Assembly: GCF_025426255.1 (NCBI RefSeq)
Contig: NZ_CP104861.1
Coordinates: forward strand, 1,054,001 to 1,118,000
Length of the DNA stretch: 64,000 nucleotides
Direction: 5' to 3'
From: Pseudomonas fragi
Lineage (GTDB): Bacteria; Pseudomonadota; Gammaproteobacteria; Pseudomonadales; Pseudomonadaceae
The notes under the pieces were generated by a model. The model saw only the letters and a list, made by a program, of their open reading frames with translations. It searched no databases and was not told where the DNA came from. The position numbers were made by a program, and so were the translations under genes. Shown here one piece after another: positions 46,617-56,132 of the stretch; the stretch's first letter is position 1, and each line of letters opens with the position of its first letter.

Positions 46617-47459
46617 ATGAGTGATCAACTGCGTAATGCCGTTGCCAGTATCGCACCGCCGATTGTGGCGTCGCCGGCCAAGCGGATTCAGGCGTTTACC
46701 GGTGACCCTGACTTTATGTCGTCACTGGCCCGAGGTTTGGCAGTGGTGCAGGCGTTTCAGGAGCGCAAGCGGCATCTGACCATCGCTCAGATCAGCCATC
46801 GCACTGAAATTCCACGGGCAGCGGTGCGCCGGTGTTTGTACACCCTGATCAAGCTTGGCTACGCGACCACTGATGGTCGGACCTACTCCTTGTTGCCCAA
46901 AGTGCTGACCCTGGGCCACGCCTATCTGTCTTCGTCGCCGCTGGCGGTGTCGGCCCAGCCGTATCTGGACCGTATGAGTGAGCAATTGCACGAAGCGTGC
47001 AACATGGCCACCCTCGAAGGCGACGATATCCTCTATATCGCCCGCTCGGCCACCACCCAGCGCCTGATCTCGGTGGACTTGTCGGTAGGTGGCCGCTTGC
47101 CTGCGTACTGCACGTCAATGGGCCGCATCCTGCTGGCGGCGCTGGACGATGTGACGCTGAACGAGTACCTGGCCCATGGCGAGTTCCAGGCCAAAACCAG
47201 TCGCACCTTGCATACCCCAGAGGCGTTGCTTGAGTGTTTGCAGCAGGTACGCGCACAAGGCTGGTGTGTCGTTGATCAAGAACTGGAGCAAGGGCTGCGC
47301 TCGATTGCCGTACCGGTGTATGACGCGTCGGGCCAAGTGCTGGCGGCCCTGAACGTCAGCACCCACGCCGGGCGGGTGACACGTACGGAGCTGGAACAGC
47401 GCTTTTTACCGATCATGCTCAACGCCAGCCGTGAGCTGAGCACCCAGTTGTTTAGCTGA
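46617..47459 (+). CDS. pcaR: IclR-family regulator PcaR
   Basis: A 280-residue activator of the beta-ketoadipate genes that responds to beta-ketoadipate. The N-terminal winged HTH (about 35-95) holds FMSSLARGLAVVQAFQERKRHLTIAQISH then PRAAVRRCLYTL. The C-terminal IclR effector domain contains GRILLAALDD and QELEQGLRSIAVPVYD. It is nearly collinear with P. putida PcaR. The ATG at 46617 is preferred over the TTG six bases upstream. It heads the pca cluster. Confidence 0.96.
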   Translation: MSDQLRNAVASIAPPIVASPAKRIQAFTGDPDFMSSLARGLAVVQAFQERKRHLTIAQISHRTEIPRAAVRRCLYTLIKLGYATTDGRTYSLLPKVLTLGHAYLSSSPLAVSAQPYLDRMSEQLHEACNMATLEGDDILYIARSATTQRLISVDLSVGGRLPAYCTSMGRILLAALDDVTLNEYLAHGEFQAKTSRTLHTPEALLECLQQVRAQGWCVVDQELEQGLRSIAVPVYDASGQVLAALNVSTHAGRVTRTELEQRFLPIMLNASRELSTQLFS

Positions 47460-47476
47460 ATCAGAGGGAACTAAGC

Positions 47477-47510
47477 GTTCGATAAACGCACAGTTAAGCG
47501 TTTATCGAAT
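47477..47510. promoter_or_regulatory. Paired PcaR-like boxes upstream of pcaK
   Basis: GTTCGATAAACGCAC (14 of 15 to consensus) and the inverse GCGTTTATCGAAT have core centres at 47484 and 47503, 19 bp apart. They lie 245-280 bp before pcaK. Confidence 0.78.
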
Positions 47511-47756
47511 TGCGCGCTGGCAGTGCGCTGATTAATGTCGCTTCAGCGCCCCCGTTCGAAGCCCGCTCAAGCGTTGCTCAGGACTTGGCCAAAATAATAA
47601 TGAAGAGGCTATACGCCATGAACATCCCCAACTGCCCGTCACTGACCCAGTCACTGCGCAGTCGCCCGAAGATCCGCTGATCCCCGATAGCTTTTAGTGT
47701 GACCCTGGCCGTTAGCCGGTTTTCGTTCGCCCTGGTTTTTACTCGGTATAAAAATA

Positions 47757-49103
47757 ATGAATTCACCTCAGTCTTCTGTCGGCAGCTGCCTCGATGTGCA
47801 GTCCTTCATCAACGCTCAACCGCTGTCGCGTTACCAATGGCGCGTGGTGATCCTGTGTTTTCTGATCGTTTTTCTCGATGGCCTGGACACTGCGGCAATG
47901 GGCTTTATTGCCCCAGCTCTGTCGCAGGACTGGGGTATTGAACGCGCCAGCCTGGGCCCGGTCATGAGCGCCGCGCTGATCGGCATGGTGTTTGGTGCCC
48001 TGGGTTCGGGGCCCTTGGCGGACCGCTTTGGTCGCAAAGTGGTGCTGGTGGTGGCGGTGTTGGTGTTTGGCGGGTTCAGCCTGGCGTCGGCCTACAGCAG
48101 TAACGTTGACCAGTTGCTGATTCTGCGATTTTTGACCGGCCTGGGGCTGGGCGCCGGGATGCCCAATGCCACCACCTTGCTATCGGAGTACACCCCTGAG
48201 CGGCACAAGTCCTTGCTGGTGACCAGTATGTTCTGCGGCTTCAACCTCGGCATGGCAGGCGGCGGGTTTATCTCGGCCAAGCTGATCCCGATGTATGGCT
48301 GGCATAGCCTGCTGCTGATTGGCGGGATTTTGCCGCTGATTCTGACCCTGGTCTTGGTGGCGTGGTTGCCTGAGTCTGCGCGTTTTCTAGTGGTGCGCAA
48401 TCGCAGCATTGAGCTTATTCGAAAAGCACTGGCCCCAATAAACCCGGCAATTGTGGCTCAAGCTGCAAGCTTCAGCGTACCGGAGCAAAAGACCGTCAAG
48501 GCCCGCAACGTATTCGCGGTGATTTTCTCCGGCACTTACAGCACCGGCACCCTGTTGCTCTGGCTCACCTACTTTATGGGCCTGGTGATTGTTTACCTGT
48601 TGACCAGCTGGCTGCCGACGCTGATGCGCGACAGTGGTGCGAGCATGGAGCAGGCAGCGTTTATTGGCGCGCTGTTCCAGTTCGGTGGGGTACTGAGTGC
48701 GGTAGGGGTGGGCTGGGCGATGGACCGGTTCAACCCTCATAAAGTTATCGGCATTTTCTACCTGCTAGCTGGGGTATTTGCCTACGCGGTAGGGCAGAGC
48801 CTGGGCAATATCACCCTTCTCGCCACGCTGGTGCTGGTGGCCGGTATGTGTGTCAACGGTGCGCAATCGGCGATGCCGTCCCTGGCTGCGCGTTTTTATC
48901 CGACCCAGGGTCGGGCCACAGGTGTGTCGTGGATGCTCGGGATTGGCCGCTTCGGCGCCATTCTAGGCGCCTGGATGGGGGCAACTCTGCTGGGGCTGGG
49001 CTGGAACTTCGAGCAAGTACTGACCGCGTTGGTGATCCCGGCTGCCCTGGCAACCGCTGCGGTATTGATCAAGGGCATGGTCAGCCATGCGGATGCAACC
49101 TGA
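47757..49103 (+). CDS. pcaK: 4-hydroxybenzoate/protocatechuate transporter PcaK
   Basis: A 448-residue MFS proton symporter of the AAHS family that imports 4-hydroxybenzoate and protocatechuate and is also a chemoreceptor component in P. putida. Helix 1 carries the family DGLDTAAMGFIAP motif. The loop 2-3 motif is GPLADRFGRKVVL, and loop 8-9 repeats it (GVGWAMDRFNPHKV). Twelve helices are expected. The length equals P. putida PcaK. A long leader with PcaR boxes precedes it. Confidence 0.95.
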   Translation: MNSPQSSVGSCLDVQSFINAQPLSRYQWRVVILCFLIVFLDGLDTAAMGFIAPALSQDWGIERASLGPVMSAALIGMVFGALGSGPLADRFGRKVVLVVAVLVFGGFSLASAYSSNVDQLLILRFLTGLGLGAGMPNATTLLSEYTPERHKSLLVTSMFCGFNLGMAGGGFISAKLIPMYGWHSLLLIGGILPLILTLVLVAWLPESARFLVVRNRSIELIRKALAPINPAIVAQAASFSVPEQKTVKARNVFAVIFSGTYSTGTLLLWLTYFMGLVIVYLLTSWLPTLMRDSGASMEQAAFIGALFQFGGVLSAVGVGWAMDRFNPHKVIGIFYLLAGVFAYAVGQSLGNITLLATLVLVAGMCVNGAQSAMPSLAARFYPTQGRATGVSWMLGIGRFGAILGAWMGATLLGLGWNFEQVLTALVIPAALATAAVLIKGMVSHADAT

Positions 49104-49124
49104 TCGTTATCACGCTAACTATGT

Positions 49125-49156
49125 GTTCGATTAACGAACACATAGTCGATTATCGG
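49125..49156. promoter_or_regulatory. Paired PcaR-like boxes upstream of pcaI
   Basis: GTTCGATTAACGAAC (12 of 15 to consensus) and the inverse CGATTATCGG have core centres at 49132 and 49151, 19 bp apart. PcaR is known to bind both the -35 and -10 regions of pcaIJ in P. putida, which fits two boxes. Confidence 0.8.
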
Positions 49157-49255
49157 ATTGTTTGGCCGAAAGCCGCGGCTTAATCTGCTGAACATCCGGT
49201 GCTAGCGCACCTTCTTCAACTGCAGCGGCCTACAAAAAAAACGGGAGCTACCCAG

Positions 49256-50113
49256 ATGGCAGACATCATTTCGTTACACGACGCGGTGAAACAATTTGTG
49301 AGCGACGGTGACACCGTTGCTCTCGAAGGTTTCACTCACTTGATTCCGACTGCTGCGGGTCATGAAATCATCCGCCAGGGCAAGAAAGACCTGACCCTGG
49401 TGCGGATGACGCCTGACTTGGTCTATGACCAGTTGATCGGTGCCGGTTGTGCGCGAAAGTTGATCTTTTCCTGGGGCGGTAATCCGGGTGTCGGTTCCTT
49501 GCACCGTTTACGCGATGCCGTCGAGAAACAGTGGCCGCAGCCGCTGGAAATCGAAGAGCACAGCCACGCCGACCTGGCCAATGCCTACGTCGCAGGCGCT
49601 TCGGGCCTGCCGTTTGCGGTACTGCGTGCCTACGCCGGTTCAGACCTGCCCAAGGTCAATCCGCTGATCAAGACCGTGACTTGCCCATTCACCGGCGAAG
49701 TATTGGCCGCCGTGCCAGCAGTGCGCCCGGACGTGACGGTGATTCATGCACAAAAGGCTGACCGCAAAGGCAATGTGCTGCTGTGGGGCATTCTGGGGGT
49801 GCAGAAGGAGGCGGCACTGGCGGCCAAGCGTTGCATCGTCACGGTTGAAGAAATCGTCGATGACCTGCAAGCGCCGATGAACGCCTGTGTGCTGCCGACC
49901 TGGGCCCTGAGCGCGGTGTGCCATGTGCCGGGCGGTGCGCATCCGTCCTACGCTCATGGATACACCGAGCGTGATAACCGTTTCTATCAGGCGTGGGACC
50001 CAATTGCCCGCGACCGTGAGACCTTTACTGCCTGGATCAATGAATACATCCACGGCACTGCGAATTTCAGCGAGTTCCAGGCCAAGCTGGCCCGCGCTTC
50101 GGAGGCAAAATAA
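49256..50113 (+). CDS. pcaI: 3-oxoadipate CoA-transferase subunit A
   Basis: A 285-residue alpha subunit of the enzyme that moves CoA from succinyl-CoA to beta-ketoadipate. It begins MADIISLHDAVKQFVSDGD and has the family strand VALEGFTHLIPTAAGHEI. HSHADLANAYVAGASGLPF and the C-terminal HPSYAHGYTERDNRFY are typical. The ATG at 49256 follows ACGGGAGCTACCCAG. The stop overlaps the pcaJ start by one base. Confidence 0.97.
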   Translation: MADIISLHDAVKQFVSDGDTVALEGFTHLIPTAAGHEIIRQGKKDLTLVRMTPDLVYDQLIGAGCARKLIFSWGGNPGVGSLHRLRDAVEKQWPQPLEIEEHSHADLANAYVAGASGLPFAVLRAYAGSDLPKVNPLIKTVTCPFTGEVLAAVPAVRPDVTVIHAQKADRKGNVLLWGILGVQKEAALAAKRCIVTVEEIVDDLQAPMNACVLPTWALSAVCHVPGGAHPSYAHGYTERDNRFYQAWDPIARDRETFTAWINEYIHGTANFSEFQAKLARASEAK

Positions 50114-50892
50114 TGGCTTACTCCACCAATGAAATGATGACTGTCGCCGCCGCTCGCCGTTTGAAAAACGGCTCGGTGTGTTTTGTCGGCATCGGCCTGC
50201 CTTCCAAAGCGGCCAATTTGGCGCGTCTGACCTCTTCACCCGATGTGGTACTGATTTACGAATCCGGTCCGATTGGTGCCAAGCCTTACGTCTTGCCGCT
50301 GTCGATTGGCGACGGCGAGCTGGCCGAAACTGCCGACACAGTAGTGTCCACCAGCGAAATTTTCCGTTACTGGCTGCAAGGCGGCCGGGTCGATGTGGGC
50401 TTTTTAGGTGCGGCCCAGGTTGACCGCTTCGGCAATATCAACACCACCGTGGTCGGTGACTACCATCAGCCAAAAGTGCGCCTGCCGGGTGCCGGTGGGG
50501 CACCGGAGATCGCCGGGTCGGCGAAAAGCGTGCTGATCATTCTCAAGCAGTCGGCCCGTTCATTTGTCGACAAACTGGACTTCATCACCTCTGTCGGCCA
50601 CGGCGAAGGCGGCGACTCGCGTAAACGCCTGGGCCTGCCAGGTGCCGGTCCGGTCGGGATCATCACTGATCTGTGCACCATGGAACCCGAGGAGCAAACC
50701 AACGAATTCGTGGTAACGGCCTTGCACCCTGGTGTGACTCGCGAGCAAGTGGTCGCCGCTACCGGCTGGGCGATTCGCTTTGCCGATAACGTGCAACAGA
50801 CGGCCGCACCGACCGAGGTTGAGCTCACCGCCTTGCGTGACCTTGAGGCTCGAACTGCACTGGCTCACGGCCAGGCACCGGGAGAAGCGTGA
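50113..50892 (+). CDS. pcaJ: 3-oxoadipate CoA-transferase subunit B
   Basis: A 259-residue beta subunit. The catalytic glutamate is in LIYESGPIGAKP. Further family segments are GFLGAAQVDRFGNINTT and LPGAGGAPEIAGSAK. Translation is coupled to pcaI (TAATG) and to pcaF (TGATG). Confidence 0.97.
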   Translation: MAYSTNEMMTVAAARRLKNGSVCFVGIGLPSKAANLARLTSSPDVVLIYESGPIGAKPYVLPLSIGDGELAETADTVVSTSEIFRYWLQGGRVDVGFLGAAQVDRFGNINTTVVGDYHQPKVRLPGAGGAPEIAGSAKSVLIILKQSARSFVDKLDFITSVGHGEGGDSRKRLGLPGAGPVGIITDLCTMEPEEQTNEFVVTALHPGVTREQVVAATGWAIRFADNVQQTAAPTEVELTALRDLEARTALAHGQAPGEA

Positions 50893-52094
50893 TGCGTGAG
50901 GTCTTTATCTGTGACGCGATTCGTACACCCATTGGCCGTTTTGGCGGTGGCCTGGCCAGCGTTCGTGCTGACGATCTGGCTGCTGCGCCGATCAAGGCGC
51001 TGATCGAGCGCAACCCAAACGTGAACTGGAGCGAAGTCGACGAAGTGTTCTTCGGCTGCGCCAACCAGGCCGGTGAAGACAACCGCAACGTGGCCCGCAT
51101 GGCGGCGTTGTTGGCCGGTCTGCCGGAAACCATTCCTGGGGTAACCCTCAACCGCCTGTGTGCCTCGGGTATGGATGCAATCGGCACCGCCTTCCGGGCA
51201 ATTGCCAGCGGCGAGATGGAGCTGGCGATTGCCGGTGGCGTCGAGTCCATGTCGCGAGCGCCGTTTGTGATGGGCAAGGCCGATGCGGCGTTTTCGCGCA
51301 ACATGAAGCTGGAAGACACCACCATCGGCTGGCGCTTCATCAACCCGCTGATGAAGGCCCAGTACGGGATCGATCCGATGCCGCAAACCGCGGATAACGT
51401 GGCCGACGATTACCAAATTTCCCGCGCCGATCAGGACGCTTTCGCCCTGCGTAGCCAGCAACGTACCGCCGCCGCTCAGGCTGCTGGTTACTTTGCCGAA
51501 GAAATCGTACCGGTACGTATTGCCCACAAAAAAGGCGAGACCATCGTTGAACACGATGAGCACCCGCGTGCCGACACCAGCCTGGAAACCCTGGGCAAAC
51601 TCAAACCGGTCAACGGCCCGGACAAGACTGTGACCGCGGGCAATGCCTCGGGGGTGAACGATGGTGCGGCAGCCTTGATTTTGGCATCGGCCGAGGCGGT
51701 TAAACGCCATGGTCTGACCGCCCGAGCTCGGGTGCTGGGAATGGCCAGCGCCGGTGTTGCGCCGCGGGTGATGGGCATCGGCCCGGTACCTGCGGTACGC
51801 AAGCTGGTGGAGCGCCTGGGTTTGGCGGTCAGCGATTTTGATGTGATTGAACTCAACGAGGCTTTCGCCAGCCAAGGCTTGGCTGTATTGCGCGAGTTGG
51901 GCCTGGCTGACGACGCACCGCAGGTTAACCCCAATGGCGGAGCGATTGCCCTGGGCCATCCGCTGGGCATGAGTGGTGCACGTATCGTGATGACCGCCTT
52001 GCACCAGTTGGAGAAAACCGGCGGCAAGAAAGGCTTGGCAACTATGTGTGTCGGTGTCGGCCAAGGTTTGGCATTGGCTATCGAACGGGTCTGA
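50892..52094 (+). CDS. pcaF: Beta-ketoadipyl-CoA thiolase
   Basis: A 400-residue thiolase that cleaves beta-ketoadipyl-CoA to succinyl-CoA and acetyl-CoA. The acyl-accepting Cys is in LNRLCASGMDAIG near residue 90. The C-terminal catalytic residues are in GHPLGMSGARIV (His) and ATMCVGVGQG (Cys). The ATG at 50892 overlaps the pcaJ stop; a GTG three bases earlier is less likely. Confidence 0.97.
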   Translation: MREVFICDAIRTPIGRFGGGLASVRADDLAAAPIKALIERNPNVNWSEVDEVFFGCANQAGEDNRNVARMAALLAGLPETIPGVTLNRLCASGMDAIGTAFRAIASGEMELAIAGGVESMSRAPFVMGKADAAFSRNMKLEDTTIGWRFINPLMKAQYGIDPMPQTADNVADDYQISRADQDAFALRSQQRTAAAQAAGYFAEEIVPVRIAHKKGETIVEHDEHPRADTSLETLGKLKPVNGPDKTVTAGNASGVNDGAAALILASAEAVKRHGLTARARVLGMASAGVAPRVMGIGPVPAVRKLVERLGLAVSDFDVIELNEAFASQGLAVLRELGLADDAPQVNPNGGAIALGHPLGMSGARIVMTALHQLEKTGGKKGLATMCVGVGQGLALAIERV

Positions 52095-52106
52095 TAGCGC
52101 TACAGT

Positions 52107-52142
52107 TAAAGCCGAGCGACTGTGACCTCAGTCGTTCGGCTT
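52107..52142 (+). terminator. Hairpin after pcaF
   Basis: AAGCCGAGCGACTG and CAGTCGTTCGGCTT form a 14-bp stem (one G-U type pair) with a six-base loop. Only a short T stretch follows, so it may terminate or attenuate before pcaT. Confidence 0.65.
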
Positions 52143-52212
52143 ATTGCGGTTACGGCGCTATGTGTTGCAAGGTGTGTCCGATTGCAACTAAAAACCTGAT
52201 GAGTAAATAAAC

Positions 52213-53505
52213 ATGACAACAGAAACTCACTACACAGGAGAGGAGCGTAAAAAAAGGATCTTTGCGATTGTCGGTGCGTCCTCCGGCAACCTCGTCGAAT
52301 GGTTCGACTTTTACGTTTACGCCTTCTGCGCGATCTATTTCGCGCCTGCTTTCTTCCCCTCCGATGACCCCACGGTGCAGTTGCTCAACACTGCCGGCGT
52401 GTTTGCGGCTGGTTTTTTGATGCGCCCCATTGGTGGCTGGTTGTTTGGCCGAGTCGCTGATAAACACGGGCGCAAGAATTCAATGATGATTTCGGTGCTG
52501 ATGATGTGCGCCGGCTCGCTGGTCATCGCCTTTCTGCCGACCTACGCCTCGATTGGCGCCTGGGCTCCGGCCTTGCTGTTGATGGCGCGGCTGTTTCAGG
52601 GCCTGTCGGTGGGGGGCGAGTACGGCACCACGGCAACCTACATGAGCGAAGTTGCGCTCAAGGGGCAGCGCGGTTTTTTTGCCTCGTTCCAGTATGTGAC
52701 GCTGATCGGCGGGCAACTGCTGGCGGTATTGGTAGTGGTGATTCTTCAGCAGTTCCTGTCAGAAGATGAACTGCGGGCTTGGGGCTGGCGCGTGCCGTTT
52801 GTGATCGGTGCCATTGCGGCGCTGATCTCGTTGCTGCTGCGTCGTACCCTGAAAGAAACCACCAGCGCCGAAACCCGCCAGGACAAGGATGCAGGTAGCG
52901 TGGCGGCGTTGTTCCGTGACCATAAAGCGGCGTTTATTACCGTGCTGGGTTACACCGCCGGCGGCTCGCTGATTTTCTACACCTTTACCACCTACATGCA
53001 GAAGTATCTGGTGAACACCGCCGGGATGCATGCCAAAACCGCCAGTTACATCATGACCGGCGCCCTGTTTCTTTATATGTGCATGCAGCCGTTGTTCGGC
53101 ATGCTGGCGGACAAGATCGGTCGACGTAACAACATGCTCTGGTTTGGCGCGCTGGGTACGCTGTGTACCGTGCCGATCCTGCTGAGCCTGAAAACCATCA
53201 CCAGCCCGTTTCTGGCCTTTGTGCTGATTACCCTGGCGCTGGCGATTGTCAGCTTTTACACCTCGATCAGCGGGTTGGTTAAAGCCGAGATGTTCCCGCC
53301 CCAGGTTCGGGCGTTGGGCGTCGGCCTGGCGTATGCGGTAGCCAACGCGATCTTTGGTGGTTCGGCGGAATACGTGGCACTGGGCCTGAAGTCGATGGGC
53401 ATGGAAAACACCTTCTACTGGTACGTGACTGCCATGATGGCAGTCGCCTTCCTGTTCAGCTTCCGGTTGCCCAAACAACCCAAGTACCTGCACCACGATT
53501 TGTGA
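52213..53505 (+). CDS. pcaT: MFS transporter PcaT (dicarboxylate/beta-ketoadipate)
   Basis: A 430-residue metabolite:H+ symporter. The N-terminus is cytosolic ([28 protein letters not shown]), typical of this family. [18 protein letters not shown] and a second copy [14 protein letters not shown] are the loop signatures. P. putida PcaT takes up beta-ketoadipate; the ketoglutarate permease branch is the alternative. Position between pcaF and pcaB supports PcaT. No PcaR box is seen just upstream. Confidence 0.92.
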   Translation: MTTETHYTGEERKKRIFAIVGASSGNLVEWFDFYVYAFCAIYFAPAFFPSDDPTVQLLNTAGVFAAGFLMRPIGGWLFGRVADKHGRKNSMMISVLMMCAGSLVIAFLPTYASIGAWAPALLLMARLFQGLSVGGEYGTTATYMSEVALKGQRGFFASFQYVTLIGGQLLAVLVVVILQQFLSEDELRAWGWRVPFVIGAIAALISLLLRRTLKETTSAETRQDKDAGSVAALFRDHKAAFITVLGYTAGGSLIFYTFTTYMQKYLVNTAGMHAKTASYIMTGALFLYMCMQPLFGMLADKIGRRNNMLWFGALGTLCTVPILLSLKTITSPFLAFVLITLALAIVSFYTSISGLVKAEMFPPQVRALGVGLAYAVANAIFGGSAEYVALGLKSMGMENTFYWYVTAMMAVAFLFSFRLPKQPKYLHHDL

Positions 53506-53553
53506 TGTACCTGCGCGCGCCCCTTTATGGCGCGCGCCTTCTAAGGAAGGTTT

Positions 53554-54906
53554 ATGAGTAATCAGCTGTTCGATGCGTACTTTACGGCCAAGGCTATGGG
53601 TGAGGTGTTCAGCGATCATGGCCGGGTGCAGGCCATGCTCGACGTCGAAGCGGCTCTGGCCCGGGCGCAAGCTGGGGTTGGGGTGATTCCTCACTCGGCA
53701 CTCGGGCCGATTACAGCGGCATGTCGAGCTGAATTCTACGATTTTTCAGCCTTGGGCCAGGCGATAGCCAGTGCCGGCAATTCGGCAATTCCTCTGGTGA
53801 AAGCCTTGGGTAAACAGATTGCCAGCAGCGCGCCCGAGGCCGAGCGTTATGTACATTTGGGGGCTACCAGTCAGGACGTAATGGACAGCGGGCTGGTGCT
53901 GCAATTACGCGCAGCCCTCGGATTGATCGAGCGTGATCTGACGCAGTTGGCCGATGTGCTCGCCGCCCAGGCTCAGCGTTATGCCACTACCCCTTTGGCC
54001 GGACGGACCTGGCTGCAACAGGCGACCCCGGTCACGTTGGGGATGAAAATCGCCAGTTGGCTGGGCGCCGTGACCCGTAGCCGCCAGCGTCTCAATGAGC
54101 TGAAACCGCGTCTGCTGTGCCTGCAATTCGGCGGAGCCTCGGGCACCCTGGCGGCACTGGGTGAACAGGCGATGCCGGTGGCGCAGGCGCTGGCCGACGA
54201 ACTGGGCCTGAACCTGCCTGAGCAACCGTGGCACACCCAGCGTGACCGACTGGTGGAGTTCGGCGCGGTGTTGGGCTTGATCGCCGGTGGGCTGGGCAAG
54301 GTTGGCCGGGACATAAGCCTGCTGATGCAGACCGAGGCCGCTGAAGTATTTGAGCCGTCGGCGCCGGGCAAGGGCGGTTCGTCGACCATGCCGCACAAGC
54401 GCAACCCTGTGGGTTCGGCGGTATTGATCAGCGCTGCGACGCGGGTTCCGGGTTTGCTGAGCATTCTGTTCAGCGCCATGCCCCAGGAGCATGAACGCAG
54501 CCTGGGCCTGTGGCACGCCGAATGGGAGACCCTGCCCGAGATTTGCTGTGTGGTCTCCGGGGCGCTGGTGCAGGCGCTGAATATTGCCCAAGGGCTGGAA
54601 GTGGACCCCGAGCGTATGGCGCGCAATCTCGACCTGACGCACGGGCTAGTACTGGCCGAAGCCGTGAGCATTGTGCTGGCCCAGAGGGTAGGGCGCGAAA
54701 CCGCGCACCATCTGCTGGAGCAATGTTGCAAACGTGCGGTGGCCGAGCAGCGCCATTTACGTGCGGTGCTGGGCGATGAACTGCAAATCACCGCGCACCT
54801 GAGTGCAGACGAACTGGATCGCTTGCTCGATCCGGCTTATTACCTTGGCCAAGCGACGACGTGGGTCGAGCGTGCGCGGGCTGAACATTTTGCGTTGGTC
54901 CTCTAA
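53554..54906 (+). CDS. pcaB: 3-carboxy-cis,cis-muconate cycloisomerase
   Basis: A 450-residue member of the fumarase/aspartase superfamily that lactonises 3-carboxy-cis,cis-muconate. The superfamily signature GSSTMPHKRNP is intact, and TSQDVMDSGLV near residue 110 is the first conserved region. The length matches P. putida PcaB. AAGGAAGGTTT precedes the ATG. Confidence 0.97.
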   Translation: MSNQLFDAYFTAKAMGEVFSDHGRVQAMLDVEAALARAQAGVGVIPHSALGPITAACRAEFYDFSALGQAIASAGNSAIPLVKALGKQIASSAPEAERYVHLGATSQDVMDSGLVLQLRAALGLIERDLTQLADVLAAQAQRYATTPLAGRTWLQQATPVTLGMKIASWLGAVTRSRQRLNELKPRLLCLQFGGASGTLAALGEQAMPVAQALADELGLNLPEQPWHTQRDRLVEFGAVLGLIAGGLGKVGRDISLLMQTEAAEVFEPSAPGKGGSSTMPHKRNPVGSAVLISAATRVPGLLSILFSAMPQEHERSLGLWHAEWETLPEICCVVSGALVQALNIAQGLEVDPERMARNLDLTHGLVLAEAVSIVLAQRVGRETAHHLLEQCCKRAVAEQRHLRAVLGDELQITAHLSADELDRLLDPAYYLGQATTWVERARAEHFALVL

Positions 54907-54917
54907 AGGAGAAGCTC

Positions 54918-55718
54918 GTGGGACGTGTACAACTCGCTGAAGGTGAACTCAATTACCGCCTGGACGGCCCGCAAGGCGCGCCGGTGCTGGTGCTGTCCAA
55001 TTCGTTGGGCACTGACCTGGGGATGTGGGACACACAGATTCCGGCGTTCGCCGAGCATTTCCAGGTGTTGCGCTACGACACTCGTGGCCACGGCCAGTCG
55101 CTGGTAACCGAAGGGCCGTACAGCATTGAGCAACTGGGCGGCGATGTGCTGGCGCTGCTGGATGCATTGCATATCGAACAGGCACATTTTTGCGGGCTGT
55201 CGATGGGCGGGCTGATTGGCCAGTGGTTGGGCATCAATGCCGGTTCGCGTTTGCACAAGCTGATTGTGTGCAACACCTCCGCCAAAATTGGCGAGCCTTT
55301 GATGTGGAACCCGCGAATCGAAATGGTGTTGCGTGACGGCGCGGCGGCGATGGCCGGGCTGCGTGACGCATCGATTGCGCGCTGGTTTACCGCAGATTTC
55401 GCCCAGGCTAACCCTGAGCAGGCCAAACGTATTACCGACATGCTCGCCGCCACTTCCCCCCAAGGCTACGCCGCCAACTGCGCGGCAGTGCGCGATGCGG
55501 ATTTTCGCGATCAACTGGGCGCAATTGACGTGCCCCTGCTGGTGATCGCAGGCACGGAAGACGCTGTAACTCCGCCTGCGGGCAGCCATTTCATCCAGGA
55601 ACATGTACGCGGTGCGCAGTACGCCGAGTTTTATGCCGCGCACCTGTCCAACGTGCAGGCCGGGGATGCCTTCAGCCAGCGCGTGTTGGACTTTTTGTTA
55701 GCCGGTAAAGCGGTTTAA
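54918..55718 (+). CDS. pcaD: 3-oxoadipate enol-lactonase
   Basis: A 266-residue alpha/beta hydrolase that opens beta-ketoadipate enol-lactone. The nucleophile elbow is GLSMGGLIG near residue 95. The acid follows in GTEDAVTPP and the His is in the C-terminal AAHLSNVQ. The start is GTG at 54918 after AAAGGAGAAGCTC; internal starts would remove the first strand. Confidence 0.96.
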   Translation: MGRVQLAEGELNYRLDGPQGAPVLVLSNSLGTDLGMWDTQIPAFAEHFQVLRYDTRGHGQSLVTEGPYSIEQLGGDVLALLDALHIEQAHFCGLSMGGLIGQWLGINAGSRLHKLIVCNTSAKIGEPLMWNPRIEMVLRDGAAAMAGLRDASIARWFTADFAQANPEQAKRITDMLAATSPQGYAANCAAVRDADFRDQLGAIDVPLLVIAGTEDAVTPPAGSHFIQEHVRGAQYAEFYAAHLSNVQAGDAFSQRVLDFLLAGKAV

Positions 55719-55728
55719 GGAGCTGTTT

Positions 55729-56121
55729 GTGGACGAGAAACAACGTTACGACGAAGGTATGCAAGTACGCCGTGCGGTGCTCGGCGACGCCCATGTCGAT
55801 CGCAGCCTCAATGCCTTGACCGAGTTCAATAGCGAATTTCAGGAAATGATTACCCGCCACGCCTGGGGTGATATCTGGACCCGCCCTGGACTGGCGCGGC
55901 ATACCCGTAGCCTGATTACTATTGCGATGTTGATCGGCATGAATCGCAATGAGGAGCTGAAACTGCATCTGCGTGCGGCGGCCAACAACGGCGTGACCCG
56001 TGCCGAGATCAAAGAAGTGATCATGCAGAGCGCCATCTACTGCGGCATCCCGGCGGCTAACGCGACCTTCCACTTGGCTGAGTCGGTGTGGGATGAGTTG
56101 GGGGCTGAGTCGCGGGTGTAA
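55729..56121 (+). CDS. pcaC: 4-carboxymuconolactone decarboxylase
   Basis: A 130-residue all-helical AhpD-like enzyme that decarboxylates 4-carboxymuconolactone to the enol-lactone. Family segments are WGDIWTRPGL and HLRAAANNGVTRAEIKEVIMQ. The start is GTG at 55729 after TTTAAGGAGCTGTTT, ten bases past the pcaD stop. Last gene of the pcaBDC group. pcaHG are absent from the window. Confidence 0.96.
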   Translation: MDEKQRYDEGMQVRRAVLGDAHVDRSLNALTEFNSEFQEMITRHAWGDIWTRPGLARHTRSLITIAMLIGMNRNEELKLHLRAAANNGVTRAEIKEVIMQSAIYCGIPAANATFHLAESVWDELGAESRV

Positions 56122-56132
56122 CCGCTCTTCCT

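Noticed and set aside
50865..52064. Open frame of 399 codons on - opposite pcaF
   Set aside because: Antisense shadow of a well-conserved thiolase.
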